Positions 18,050 to 28,300 of a stretch of 64,000 nucleotides of DNA are shown here, one piece after another. Location: the NCBI RefSeq assembly GCF_030010555.1, contig NZ_JASCQP010000046.1:1-64000 (forward strand), given 5' to 3'. The notes below the pieces were generated by a model. It saw only the letters and a list, made by a program, of their open reading frames with translations, searched no databases and had not been told where the DNA came from. Every line of letters begins with the position of its first letter. Positions within the stretch are counted from its first letter, which is position 1. Origin of the DNA: Halomonas rhizosphaerae (GTDB lineage Bacteria; Pseudomonadota; Gammaproteobacteria; Pseudomonadales; Halomonadaceae). Position numbers and translations under genes: made by a program.

Positions 18050-20170
18050 TCAGGCATCCCTGCCCTCGAGCCCGAGCGCCCAGAGGATGAAGGCATCCTG
18101 GCGGGCGTTGTCGTGCCAGGCCTTGAAGCGTCCCGAGGCCCCGCCGTGCCCGGCGGCCATGTCGGTACGCAGCAGGATGGGACGGTCTGTCGATGTATGG
18201 TCCTCACCGGCCTGGTCGCGGCCCAGTTCCTTGAGGCGGGCATAGAGCTTGGCGGGTTCCCAGTAGGGCACCCGGGTGTCGTGCCAGCTGCCCTGCAGGA
18301 ATACGGCCGGCCAGGGCTGTGCCGAGAGGTTGTCCAGCGGTGAGTAGTCGCCGATGCGCCGTCGTGCCTCGGGTTCGCGGGGGTCGCCCCATTCGGTGTA
18401 TTCCGCGGTGGTGAGAGGCAGGTCAGGGTTCTCCATGGTGCGAAGCACGTCGACGAAGGGCACGTCGAGGACCGCGGCACAGAAGGCCCCCGGGGCCAGG
18501 TTGAGGCTGGCGCTGACCAGCAGCCCCCCGGCACTGGCACCATAGGCCGCAATGCGTTCGCCGTCGCTGAAGCCCTTCTCGACCAGGGCGTCCCGAGCGG
18601 CGAGGAAGTCATGGAAGCTGTTCGCCTTGTGCTCGAGCTTGCCGGCCAGGTACCAGGGCTCGCCGCGATCGCCGCCGCCGCGCACATGCGCCACGGCAAA
18701 GGCCGCACCGCGTGCCAGCAGCTCGAGCCGGGCAACCGAGAACCAGGGGTCGAGCACCTCGCCGTAGGCGCCGTAGCCGTAGAGCAGGGTGGGCAGCGGG
18801 TGGCCGGCCAGGTCCGCGCGCATCACCACGGAGACGGGGACCCGCTCGCCGTCGTGCGAGGTCGCCCAGAGCCGCTCGCAGACCAGCTGCTCGGGCCTAA
18901 GGTCGCCATGGATGGGCTGCTGCTTGAGGATACGCCGCTGGCCGCTGTCCAGGTCATGTTCGAGCCAGCTCACCGGCAGGGTGAAGGACTCCTCGCGCAG
19001 GCGCAGGCGGCGGGTATCGAAGTGGGGCGCGTCGCCCAGTGCCAGGCTGCAGGGCAGCTCCGGCAGTGGCAGTCGTTCGTCGCGGGTGATGGCGTGGTCG
19101 GGATCCAGCTCGAGGACGCGCAGGTGCACCTGGGCCTCGTGGTGGTCGCGCTCGGTGATCACCACCCCCCAGTCGAAGGCGTCGACGCCTTCCAGAGTGT
19201 CATCGTCGCGATGGGCGATCAGCGGCTGCCAGGCGGTGGCGGGGTCGGCCTCGCCCAGCCGGGGTTCGGCCAGAACGTCCAGCCGGAAGTGGGTGGCCTC
19301 GCGGTTGTGCAGCACATAGAAGTGGCCCGGGCGGTGATCCAGGGCGTACTCCACCCCGCTTTCCCGGGGGCGGAAGCAGCGCGGCGCGGTGGACGGTGCC
19401 CGGGCGGGGATCAGGTGGCTCTCGCTGGTGTCCTTGGAAGCGCTCTCCAGGACCAGCCACTCACGGGAGCGGGTCTTGCCCAGGCCCAGCCAGAACTCCG
19501 GATCCTCCTCGCGCAGCACCAGTGCCGGCTCGCCTGCCCTGCCGGCCTCCAGGGGCAGGCGCCAGATGCTCTCGGGGCGCTGGGTGGCATCATAGCGGGT
19601 GAAGAGCAGGGTGGCGTTGTCCTCGGCCCAGCCGATCTCGGGGCCGATCTCCTCGAGCAGCACCCCGGGCTCACCGCCGGGCAGGTGCTTGAGGTAGAGC
19701 GTGTAGGTCTCGTCGCCGCGGGTGTCCTCGGTCCAGGCCAGCCAGGCCTCGTCCGGAGAGAGGGCCATGTCACCCACCTCGAGGAAGTCGTGCTCGCTGG
19801 CCCTGGCCTGCAGGTCGAGGAAGCACTCCGCGCCATCGGGGTCGCCATTGGGATGGCGCCACCAGACCGGGTAGTCGGCGTCCACCGCCGTCTCGCTCCA
19901 CACCGTGTAGTGGTCAAGCGGGGTCCTCAGCCCGTGGACGGCCAGTTCGCGGCGGGCCAGGTGGCCGTGGTAGAGGCGCTCGACCAGGTCGTCGAGGGGG
20001 GCGAACCAGCGGCGCGACGCCTGATTGGCCGCCTCCAGGAAATCGGCGACCGCCGGATCATCGCGGTTCTCCAGCCAGTGCCACGCCGGGTCGTCGGCGT
20101 GGCGGAAGCGGGTGACGGGGTCGTCGGCAGGCGTCTCGGGGGCCTGGTCACGTGGCGGCTGTGCTTTCAT
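18050..20170 (-). CDS. ptrB: Oligopeptidase B (S9A serine peptidase)
   Basis: Cytosolic peptidase of 706 residues that cleaves short peptides after Arg or Lys. The N-terminal beta-propeller gates the active site. The C-terminal alpha/beta-hydrolase carries the nucleophile in GASAGG, the Asp in SWHDTRV and the His in AAGHGG. The usual nucleophile elbow is GGSAGG, so Gly is replaced by Ala at the second position; the catalytic Ser remains. It is convergent with the repeat protein and divergent from the membrane protein at 20242. Confidence 0.9.
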   Translation of the reverse strand: MKAQPPRDQAPETPADDPVTRFRHADDPAWHWLENRDDPAVADFLEAANQASRRWFAPLDDLVERLYHGHLARRELAVHGLRTPLDHYTVWSETAVDADYPVWWRHPNGDPDGAECFLDLQARASEHDFLEVGDMALSPDEAWLAWTEDTRGDETYTLYLKHLPGGEPGVLLEEIGPEIGWAEDNATLLFTRYDATQRPESIWRLPLEAGRAGEPALVLREEDPEFWLGLGKTRSREWLVLESASKDTSESHLIPARAPSTAPRCFRPRESGVEYALDHRPGHFYVLHNREATHFRLDVLAEPRLGEADPATAWQPLIAHRDDDTLEGVDAFDWGVVITERDHHEAQVHLRVLELDPDHAITRDERLPLPELPCSLALGDAPHFDTRRLRLREESFTLPVSWLEHDLDSGQRRILKQQPIHGDLRPEQLVCERLWATSHDGERVPVSVVMRADLAGHPLPTLLYGYGAYGEVLDPWFSVARLELLARGAAFAVAHVRGGGDRGEPWYLAGKLEHKANSFHDFLAARDALVEKGFSDGERIAAYGASAGGLLVSASLNLAPGAFCAAVLDVPFVDVLRTMENPDLPLTTAEYTEWGDPREPEARRRIGDYSPLDNLSAQPWPAVFLQGSWHDTRVPYWEPAKLYARLKELGRDQAGEDHTSTDRPILLRTDMAAGHGGASGRFKAWHDNARQDAFILWALGLEGRDA

Positions 20171-20241
20171 TGCGCGAGATGTACCATACTCAGTGTATTT
20201 TCAAGAACGTGCGTCGTGGACGCACAGGTCGCGAGGTCGTG

Positions 20242-20688
20242 ATGCTGATTTCGGATTCGATATCCCTACTATGGCTGGTCTATGTCGTGTTGTCGCTGGT
20301 GGTGCTGCTGACCGGCTACCTGGGGCTGGCCTTCCTGCCGCGGTTGCCGCGGCTGGTGATCACCTGGCTGGTGGCCGGCGTGATGTGGACGCCGGCCCAT
20401 TTCCGCCTGCCGCTGCTGGAGGAGGGCGAGTTCTACACCGGCTTCGCTCCGGCGGTGGTGGTGGCGGCCGTGGCCTCCCTCGAGGGCAACGGCGCGGCCT
20501 TCATGCCGGCTGCCCTGCTGGTTGCGGTGGGGGCCGCGCTGGGTGTCCTGGTGGGGCTGCTGCTGTGGTGGCGTGGCCGTCATCGCGACACCCTCGATGA
20601 CGATGACTACGTGGAGATGGATGACGAGGCGCCCGCCGGCCGCCGCCGAGGTGGCCGGGGCGAGCGCCAGGAGCCGATGATCGGCTAA
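20242..20688 (+). CDS. Small inner-membrane protein, unknown function
   Basis: A 148-residue protein with about four hydrophobic segments (residues roughly 8-28, 33-48, 62-78 and 84-106) and a charged C-terminal tail with DDDDYVEMDDE followed by Arg/Gly-rich sequence. I do not recognise the family. The ATG at 20242 was chosen over an in-frame start 30 codons upstream, which would place a non-hydrophobic stretch over the ptrB promoter. It ends nine bases before the VWA gene and is probably co-transcribed with it. Confidence 0.6.
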   Translation: MLISDSISLLWLVYVVLSLVVLLTGYLGLAFLPRLPRLVITWLVAGVMWTPAHFRLPLLEEGEFYTGFAPAVVVAAVASLEGNGAAFMPAALLVAVGAALGVLVGLLLWWRGRHRDTLDDDDYVEMDDEAPAGRRRGGRGERQEPMIG

Positions 20689-20697
20689 GGAGCCCCG

Positions 20698-22554
20698 ATG
20701 GGCGGGTATGGCATGGAAAGGCCCTGCAGCCGGCTGACCTGGGTGCTTGCAATCGGCCTCGCCTTGTGGATGTGGGCGAGCCTGGCGTCGGCACAGGTCG
20801 GCGGCGAGGAGCGACCTGACGTGCGGGTGGTGGTCGATGTCTCCGGCAGCATGAAGGAGAACGATCCCGACCGTCTGTCGCTCAGTGCCCTGGACATGCT
20901 GGTAGCGCTGCTACCCAACGGCGCCACGGCGGGGGTCTGGACCTTCGGTGAGACGGTCGACAACCCCCTGCCGCTGGGCGAGGTGGATGCGGCCTGGCGC
21001 GACAGGGCTCTGACCCTGCCGCCGGCCCTGCAGGATTACCAGCAGTACACCGATATCGAAGTGGCCCTTCGTGAGGCGGCAAGGGCCGAGGCCAACGGCT
21101 GGCGTCACCTGGTGCTGCTCACCGATGGCGTGATCGACCTGTCACCGGCCCGGGGCGCCAAGCCGGAGGTCGACGATGCCTCGCGTCGTCGACTGGTGGA
21201 CGAACTGGCCGCCGAACTGGCCGACCATGGGGTGACCATCCATGCCATCGCCTTCTCGGACCAGGCCGACCTGGCCCTGGTGGAGCGACTGGCCCAGTCC
21301 ACCGGCGGCCTGGCGGCACTCGCGGAGAATCCCGAGAGGCTGCTGGGCGCCTTCCTCGACATCGTCGAGCGTATCTTCCCCGCCGACCAGGTGCCGCTGG
21401 AGGAGGGGCGCTTCGTCATCGACGACAGCGTGGAAACCTTCTCGGCGCTGGTCTTCCATGAGCCCGATGATGGCCCCCTGAGCCTGGTCGCACCGGACGG
21501 CACGCGCTACCGGGCCGACGAGGCGCCGGACGACATTCGCTGGCAGGTGGAGCCGCGCTTCGACCTGATCCGGGTGCCTGACCCCCAGGTCGGCGAGTGG
21601 CGCCTGGAGGGGCCGGTGGGCGAGGGCAGTCGCATCAACGTCGCCTCGTCTCTTCATCTGCGTACCGCCGATCTGCCGACCACCCTCTATCTGGGCTTCG
21701 AGGTGCCGGTGGAGGCCTGGGTGGAGCGAGACGGTGACCCCCTCGGCGAGGAGGACGAGGAACCCACCCTCTCGGTCTCGCTGCAGGATGCGGAGGGCGA
21801 GGTACAGTCCCGGGTCACGCTACAGGCCGAGGAGGGGCGCTTCCGTGGCCGCCTGCCGGCACCGGCGCTGATCGGCAATGCGCGCCTGGTGTTCCGGGCC
21901 GAAGGGGAGGGGTTCCACCGCCAGCGGGTGCAGGCGGTGAACGTGCTGCCGGCCATCGGGGCGGTGCATCGACCCCGGGAGGGACGGGTGGTGCTGGCCG
22001 CCGAGCATCCCCGGCTGAATCGCGACAATACCGAGATCCATGGCGAGTTGCAGGGAGAGCGTCTCGAGGCCCGAGCGGTCGGGGCCTCGCGCTGGCATCT
22101 CGAGCTGCCCGAGCTCGACGAGGCGCTGAGTCAGCCCCTGCTGCTTGATGCTACCATCACGCTGGATGGCGAGACCCGCGAGTTGACCCTGCCGCGCCTG
22201 ATGCTCAATCCCGAAGGGCGCATCGGCATCGATCTGGCGGACGTGGCCGGGCCGACCCTCGGCACCGAGCGCGTCGAGGACGGGGAGCGCAGCGAACCCT
22301 CACTGCCGCCCCCCGAAACCACGGCCGAACATGCCGCCGACCGCTTCGTCGCATGGGTCAATGGGGTGACCGAGCAGGCGCATGACCTGTGGCAGGCGGG
22401 GGTACCGGGCCTGCAGCGGCTGTGGGAGGCGCATCGCCGCGACCCGCGACTGTGGGGCGCCGTGGCGCTGTTTGTGCTTGTGTGGCTGGTGATCAGCCTG
22501 ATCCGGCGTCGCCATGCGCGACGCCCCGTCCGCCGGGAGGAACCCCATGTGTGA
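20698..22554 (+). CDS. VWA-domain membrane-anchored protein
   Basis: A 618-residue protein. A signal peptide ends near ASAQ (about residue 33). A von Willebrand A domain follows with the metal-site motif DVSGSM near residue 48 and the LLTDG strand. After it come some 350 residues of beta-rich extracytoplasmic sequence. One membrane helix near the C-terminus (AVALFVLVWLVISLI) precedes an Arg-rich cytoplasmic tail. The layout suggests a periplasmic metal-dependent protein-binding domain tethered to the inner membrane. It overlaps the next gene by eight bases. A specific function is not known. Confidence 0.75.
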   Translation: MGGYGMERPCSRLTWVLAIGLALWMWASLASAQVGGEERPDVRVVVDVSGSMKENDPDRLSLSALDMLVALLPNGATAGVWTFGETVDNPLPLGEVDAAWRDRALTLPPALQDYQQYTDIEVALREAARAEANGWRHLVLLTDGVIDLSPARGAKPEVDDASRRRLVDELAAELADHGVTIHAIAFSDQADLALVERLAQSTGGLAALAENPERLLGAFLDIVERIFPADQVPLEEGRFVIDDSVETFSALVFHEPDDGPLSLVAPDGTRYRADEAPDDIRWQVEPRFDLIRVPDPQVGEWRLEGPVGEGSRINVASSLHLRTADLPTTLYLGFEVPVEAWVERDGDPLGEEDEEPTLSVSLQDAEGEVQSRVTLQAEEGRFRGRLPAPALIGNARLVFRAEGEGFHRQRVQAVNVLPAIGAVHRPREGRVVLAAEHPRLNRDNTEIHGELQGERLEARAVGASRWHLELPELDEALSQPLLLDATITLDGETRELTLPRLMLNPEGRIGIDLADVAGPTLGTERVEDGERSEPSLPPPETTAEHAADRFVAWVNGVTEQAHDLWQAGVPGLQRLWEAHRRDPRLWGAVALFVLVWLVISLIRRRHARRPVRREEPHV

Positions 22555-23335
22555 GCTTATGGGGATGAGCGCCAACGTGCCCACCGACATCTGCTTCAGC
22601 TTCACCGGCTTCCTGCACCGTGGTGGGGGGACCGGGCCACACCGTGACGGCTGGGGCATCGCCTTCTACGAGGAGGGTGGCTATCGGGACTTCCGCGATC
22701 CCCATCCTTCGGTACACTCCCCCATCGCCCGGCTGATCTGCGATTACCCGATCAAGTCGAACATCGTCATCAGCCATATCCGACAGGCCAATGTCGGCCA
22801 GGTACGCCTGGCCAATACTCACCCCTTCGTCCGCGAGATGTGGGGGCGCCCCTGGTGCTACGCCCACAATGGCCAGCTCGCCGACTGGCAGGCCTTGCCG
22901 CACTCGTACTATCGCCCGGTGGGCAGCACCGACAGCGAGCATGCCTTCTGCTGGCTGCTCGGCGAGCTGCGCGGCGCCTTCCCCGACCCGCCGGAGGATG
23001 ACGCCCAGCGCCACGCCTTCTGGGGGACCCTCCACGGGCTCTGTGAACGGCTTCGTGGCCTGGGGGTCTTCAACCTGCTGCTGGCCGATGGCGACTGCCT
23101 CTACACCTACTGTTCCACCAAGCTGGCCCACATCACGCGGCGGGCGCCCTTCGGCCGGGCAAGCCTCTCGGATGCCGAGTTGACGGTCAACTTCGCCGAG
23201 CACACCACGCCCGACGATGTGGTCTCGGTAATTGCCACCGAGCCGCTCACCGATAACGAGGAGTGGGTGCGCATGGACCCCGGCGAGCTGCTGGTCTGGA
23301 AGGGTGGCCTGATACAGGCACGATTTAAAACGTAA
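22547..23335 (+). CDS. yafJ: YafJ-family class II glutamine amidotransferase
   Basis: Protein of 262 residues with the N-terminal nucleophile Cys2 (MCELMGMSANVP), HRDGWG near residue 34 and the conserved YAHNGQL segment, all hallmarks of class II (Ntn) glutamine amidotransferases. YafJ relatives lack a fused synthase domain, and the acceptor of the ammonia is usually unknown. Its ATG lies inside the end of the VWA gene, so translation is coupled. An in-frame ATG 11 codons upstream would bury the nucleophile and was rejected. Confidence 0.85.
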   Translation: MCELMGMSANVPTDICFSFTGFLHRGGGTGPHRDGWGIAFYEEGGYRDFRDPHPSVHSPIARLICDYPIKSNIVISHIRQANVGQVRLANTHPFVREMWGRPWCYAHNGQLADWQALPHSYYRPVGSTDSEHAFCWLLGELRGAFPDPPEDDAQRHAFWGTLHGLCERLRGLGVFNLLLADGDCLYTYCSTKLAHITRRAPFGRASLSDAELTVNFAEHTTPDDVVSVIATEPLTDNEEWVRMDPGELLVWKGGLIQARFKT

Positions 23336-23350
23336 GTTTCAATCGTTTGT

Positions 23351-23378
23351 TTTACAGTCGCGAAGCCGCTGGTATAAG
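23351..23378 (+). promoter_or_regulatory. Sigma-70 promoter for fadD
   Basis: TTTACA and TATAAG are spaced by 16 bases and lie about 60 bases before the fadD start; five of six and four to five of six consensus bases respectively. It is the clearest housekeeping promoter in this part of the window. Confidence 0.6.
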
Positions 23379-23436
23379 GTAGGCGCACAGAACAACAAGT
23401 CCGCTGATGAGATCAGCCGCAGCGTGGAGACCACCC

Positions 23437-25113
23437 ATGAGCGAGAACGCCAAGCCCGCCATCCTGACCGGTCAGCCCCTGGAGGGACTCGACGACTACG
23501 CCTCGGTGATGGATGTCTTCCACTCCTCCGTGGCGCGCTTTGCCGACAAACCGGCGTTCAGCTGCATGGATCGGGTGCTGACCTATGCAGAGCTCGATCG
23601 TCTCTCCGGTGACTTTGCCGCCTGGCTCCAGCACGAGACCACCCTGCAGCCGGGGGATCGCATCGCCATCCAGCTGCCCAATGTGCTGCAATTCCCGGTG
23701 GCGGTCTTCGGTGCCCTGCGGGCAGGGTTGGTGGTGGTCAACACCAACCCGCTCTATACCGAGCGAGAGATGGCCCACCAGTTCAAGGACTCCGGGGTCC
23801 GCGCCATCGTCATCCTGGCCAACATGGCCGACAAGCTCGAACGGATCCTCGAGCGCACCGATATCCAGCATGTGGTGGTGACGGAGCTTGGCGACCTGCA
23901 CGGCTTCCCGAAGCGCCAGTTGATCAATGCCGTGGTCAAGCACGTCAAGAAGATGGTGCCCGCCTACTCGCTGCCCGGTGCCACGCCGATGAGACAGGCT
24001 CTCCGGGTGGGCGCCGGGCGTCGTCACCAGGAGGTGACACGCGGCCCCGACGACATCGCCGCACTCCAGTACACCGGCGGCACCACAGGGCTGGCCAAGG
24101 GCGCCATGCTGACCCATCGCAACCTGGTGGCCAACATGCTCCAGGCCCGCCAGGCCATTGGCCCGGCGCTGACCGACGGTGCGGAGACCATCATCGCGCC
24201 GCTGCCCGTCTACCATATCTACACCTTCACGGTGAACTGCCTGTTCATGATGGAGACCGGCAACCACTCGGTGCTGATCACCAATCCCCGTGACCTGGAT
24301 ACGTTCGTCAAGACCCTCAAGGGGCTCTCCTTCACCGGCTTCATCGGGCTCAACACCCTCTTCAATGCTCTGTGCAACCGCGAGGACTTCCGCCGTCTCG
24401 ACTTCTCCCGGCTGCACCTGACGATCTCCGGCGGCATGGCCCTGACCCGGGCGGCCGCGCAGCGCTGGGAGGAGGTCACCGGCTGTCCGGTGGCCGAGGG
24501 CTACGGCCTGACCGAGACCTCGCCCATCGTCAGCTTCAATCCGGTGGATGCCATCCAACTCGGCACCATCGGCAAGCCGGTGGCCGGGACCGAGGTGAAG
24601 GTGGTGGACGCCGATGGCCAGGATGCGCCCCTCGATACCGCCGGGGAGCTCTGCGTCAGGGGGCCCCAGGTGATGAAAGGCTACTGGAGCCGTGACGAGG
24701 AGACCGCGCGGGTGATCGACGACCAGGGCTGGTTCCACACCGGGGACATTGCCGTGCTCCAGGCGGATGGCTACATCCGCATCGTCGACCGCAAGAAGGA
24801 CATGATCCTGGTCTCCGGCTTCAACGTGTACCCCAACGAGATCGAGGACGTGGTGGCGGCCCATCCGGGCGTGATCGAGTCCGCGGCCGTGGGGGTGCCC
24901 GACGAGACCAGCGGTGAGGCGATCAAGCTGTTCGTCGTCGCCCGGGACGAGTCCCTCGATGCCGAGACCCTGCGGGCCTGGTGCAAGAAGGATCTCTCCG
25001 GCTACAAGGTACCCAGGCACGTGGAGTTCCGCGACGAGTTGCCCAAGACGAACGTGGGCAAGGTCCTGCGTCGCCAGTTGCGCGACGAGGAGCGCGAGAA
25101 GACCGGTGAATGA
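23437..25113 (+). CDS. fadD: Long-chain fatty acid-CoA ligase
   Basis: AMP-forming ligase of 558 residues, the usual FadD size. The nucleotide loop reads YTGGTTGLAKGAMLTHRN, the adenylate motif YGLTETSP, and the C-terminal VDRKKDMI hinge and catalytic GKVLRR lysine are present. It activates long-chain fatty acids at the inner membrane for beta-oxidation or phospholipid synthesis. The ATG at 23437 is preferred; ten further codons are open upstream. It has its own promoter and ends in a region containing a strong hairpin. Confidence 0.9.
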   Translation: MSENAKPAILTGQPLEGLDDYASVMDVFHSSVARFADKPAFSCMDRVLTYAELDRLSGDFAAWLQHETTLQPGDRIAIQLPNVLQFPVAVFGALRAGLVVVNTNPLYTEREMAHQFKDSGVRAIVILANMADKLERILERTDIQHVVVTELGDLHGFPKRQLINAVVKHVKKMVPAYSLPGATPMRQALRVGAGRRHQEVTRGPDDIAALQYTGGTTGLAKGAMLTHRNLVANMLQARQAIGPALTDGAETIIAPLPVYHIYTFTVNCLFMMETGNHSVLITNPRDLDTFVKTLKGLSFTGFIGLNTLFNALCNREDFRRLDFSRLHLTISGGMALTRAAAQRWEEVTGCPVAEGYGLTETSPIVSFNPVDAIQLGTIGKPVAGTEVKVVDADGQDAPLDTAGELCVRGPQVMKGYWSRDEETARVIDDQGWFHTGDIAVLQADGYIRIVDRKKDMILVSGFNVYPNEIEDVVAAHPGVIESAAVGVPDETSGEAIKLFVVARDESLDAETLRAWCKKDLSGYKVPRHVEFRDELPKTNVGKVLRRQLRDEEREKTGE

Positions 25114-25242
25114 TCCCGGCGGCCACAGACGCTGTCATGTTCAGCGAAAAAGCGTGAAATACGATAGCTTCCTTCTTGCAACCTGATAGGCACGCTTGAT
25201 GGTCCCGATTAGGCGCCGCCGTGACCTCGGCGTTACAATGCA

Positions 25243-25279
25243 CGGCCCGCTCCGGGAGTCCCGGGCGGGCCGTTTTGTT
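25243..25279 (+). terminator. Rho-independent terminator or leader hairpin before hrpA
   Basis: CGGCCCGC and GCGGGCCG form the outer stem, CCGGGA and TCCCGG the inner stem, with one bulged T and a single-base loop. TTTTGTT follows. It lies 130 bases after fadD. A TACAAT (25234-25239) sits just in front of it, so it could also be at the 5' end of the hrpA transcript. Confidence 0.75.
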
Positions 25280-25312
25280 GATGACCGTGACCCGGAGACG
25301 ATTGTCGAGACC

Positions 25313-28300
25313 GTGACCGCCGAGACCCGCCAGGCCCCCGCGGCGAATGTCCAGCATGCCGCCGAGCTAGACGCCCTGACCCGCGACCTCGCCGACGCCC
25401 TGCGCCGCGACGTCCCGACCCTGGACAAGCGCCTGCGCGGGCTGCGCCGTCGCCTGAGGGAGGGCAAGCCCGTGGATCGCGGCCTAGCCGAGGTGCGACG
25501 CGCGCTCGAGCGTTCGCGGCAGCAGGTGGAACGTCGCCGGGCGCGGCCGGTGACCCTCGAGTACCCGCCATCGCTGCCGGTGGCGGAGCGTCGGGAGGAC
25601 ATCCTCGAGGCCCTGCGCGAGCATCAGGTGGTGGTGGTGGCCGGCGAAACCGGCTCGGGCAAGACCACCCAGTTGCCCAAGCTCTGCCTGGAGCTGGGCC
25701 TGGGGCGCCGCGGGCTGATCGGTCACACCCAGCCGCGGCGCCTGGCGGCTCGCTCGGTGGCCAGTCGCCTCGCCGAGGAGCTCCAGGTACCGCTGGGCGA
25801 GCAGGTGGGCTACCAGGTGCGCTTCACCGACCAGAGCAGCGACGACACCCTGATCAAGCTGATGACCGACGGTATCCTGCTCGCCGAGACCCGCCACGAC
25901 CCGGACCTGATGGGCTACGAGGCCATCATCATCGACGAGGCCCACGAACGTAGCCTCAACATCGACTTCCTGCTCGGCTACCTCAAGCGCCTCACTGCAC
26001 GGCGTCCCGACCTCAAGGTGATCATCACCTCGGCGACCATCGACGTGGCCCGCTTCGCCGAGCACTTCGGGCGCCCGGACGATCAGGGGCGAGTCCGGCC
26101 GGCGCCGGTGGTGGAGGTCTCCGGGCGCACCTACCCGGTCGAGGTGCGGTACCGGCCGCTGGTGCGCGATGATGATGACGAGGAGGATCGTACCCTGCAG
26201 GAGGGGATCCTCCACGCCGTGGAGGAGATCGAGCAGGTCGAGCGGGACCAGCGCTGGTTCCATGGCCCACGCGACATCCTGGTGTTCCTGCCCGGCGAGC
26301 GCGAGATCCGCGAGACTGCCGATACCCTGCGCCGCGCCGACCTCACGGGCACCGAGATCCTGCCGCTCTACGCGCGACTCTCCAATGCCGAGCAGAACCG
26401 CGTCTTCGCCCCCCATGCGGGGCGGCGCATCGTGCTCTCCACCAATGTGGCGGAGACCTCGCTCACCGTGCCGGGGATCCGCTACGTCATCGACCCGGGG
26501 CTCGTGCGTCTCAGTCGCTACAGCTACAAGGCCAAGATCCAGCGCCTGCCGGTGGAGCCGGTCAGCCAGGCCAGCGCCAACCAGCGGAAGGGCCGCTGCG
26601 GGCGCGTAGCCGAAGGGGTCTGCATCCGCCTCTACGACGAGGAGGACTTCCTCGCCCGGCCCGCGTTCACCGACCCCGAGATCCGCCGTACCAACCTGGC
26701 CTCGGTGATCCTCTCGATGCTGTCGCTGAAGCTCGGTGACATCGAGGCCTTCCCCTTCGTCGATCCGCCGGATTCGCGCTTCGTCACCGATGGCTTCCGG
26801 CTGCTGTTCGAACTGGGCGCGGTGGACGGAAACAGTCGCCTGACCCCGCTGGGGCGCAAGCTGGCGCGGCTGCCCATCGACCCTCGCCTGGCGCGCATGG
26901 TGCTGGCGGGCGCCGAGCAGGGGGGGCTGCGCGAGGTGCTGATCGTGGTCGCCGGCCTGGCGGTGCAAGACCCCCGCGACCGGCCGGCCGACAAGCGCCA
27001 GGCCGCCGACCAGGCCCACCGCCGCTGGCAGGACCCGGACTCCGACTTCGTGGCCCTGCTCAACCTCTGGAACGGCTTCGAGGCCGCCCGGGAGGCGCTC
27101 TCCGGCAATCGGCTGCGGCGCTGGTGCAAGGAGCACTACCTCAACTACCTGCGCCTGCGCGAGTGGCACGACACCTTTCGCCAGCTGCGCCAGCTGCTGC
27201 GCGACATGGAGATCGAGGTGCCCCCGCCGGCCCCGCGGCCGGCCGCCGATGAGCCGGACAGGGACGACAAGGCCCGCCAGGAGGCCCGCCGCGAGAGTGC
27301 CGTGGCTCTGCATCAGGCCCTGCTCACCGGGCTGCTCTCGCACCTGGGGCTCGCCACCGAGAATCGCGAGTACCTGGGGGCCCGCAACCGCAAGTTCGTC
27401 ATCCATCCGGGGTCGGGGCTGGCCAAGAAGTCCCCCAAGTGGCTGATGGCCTTCGAGCTTGTCGAGACCAGCCGGCTCTTCGCCCGTACCGTGGCCAGGA
27501 TCGAGCCCCAGTGGATCGAGCCGCTGGCCGGCCATCTGGTGAAGCGTGCCTATGCCGAACCGCACTGGGAGAAGAAGCGCGCCCAGGTGGTCGCCACCGA
27601 ACAGGTCACGCTCTTCGGCCTGCCGATCGTCGCCGGACGCAAGGTACATTTCGGTCCGATCGATCCGGCACAGTCGAGAGAGCTCTTTATCCGCCGGGCG
27701 CTGGTGGAGGGCGAATTCAAGACCCGTGGCGCGTTCTTCGCCCACAACCGGGCACTGGTGGAGGAGGTCGAGGACCTCGAGGACCGCGCCCGCAAGCGCG
27801 ATATCCTGGTCGACGAGGAGACCCTGTTCGCCTTCTACGATGAGCGCATCCCCGAGGAGATCGTCAACGGCAAGGGCTTCGAGGCCTGGCGTCGGAAGGC
27901 CGAGCGCGAGAACCCCGACATCCTGAAGTTCGACCGCGCGGCCCTGCTGGCCCGGGAGGCCGGGGAGGTCACCGAGGCCGACTACCCTGACGAGCTGGTG
28001 CTGGGTGGGGTGCGCTATCCGCTTTCCTACCACTTCGAGCCCGGGGCGGCAGACGATGGCGTGACGCTCACCGTGCCGGCGGCCATGTTGCCCCAGCTGC
28101 CCCTGGCGCGGCTCGAGTGGCTGGTCCCGGGCCTGCTGCGCGAGAAGTGCATCGCGTTGATGAAGTCGCTGCCCAAGGCGGTACGCCGCCAGGTGGTGCC
28201 GATTCCCGACTGGGTCGACGCCGCCCTCGAGACCATGACGCCGGACGACGTGCCGCTCACCGAGGCGCTGGGCGAGTTCCTTCGCCGCCGGACCGGGGTG

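Noticed and set aside
17050..18735. A 561-codon proline-rich frame antisense to the repeat protein
   Set aside because: The Pro/Glu runs are the reverse complement of Gly/Ser codons; it also runs through ptrB in the wrong frame.
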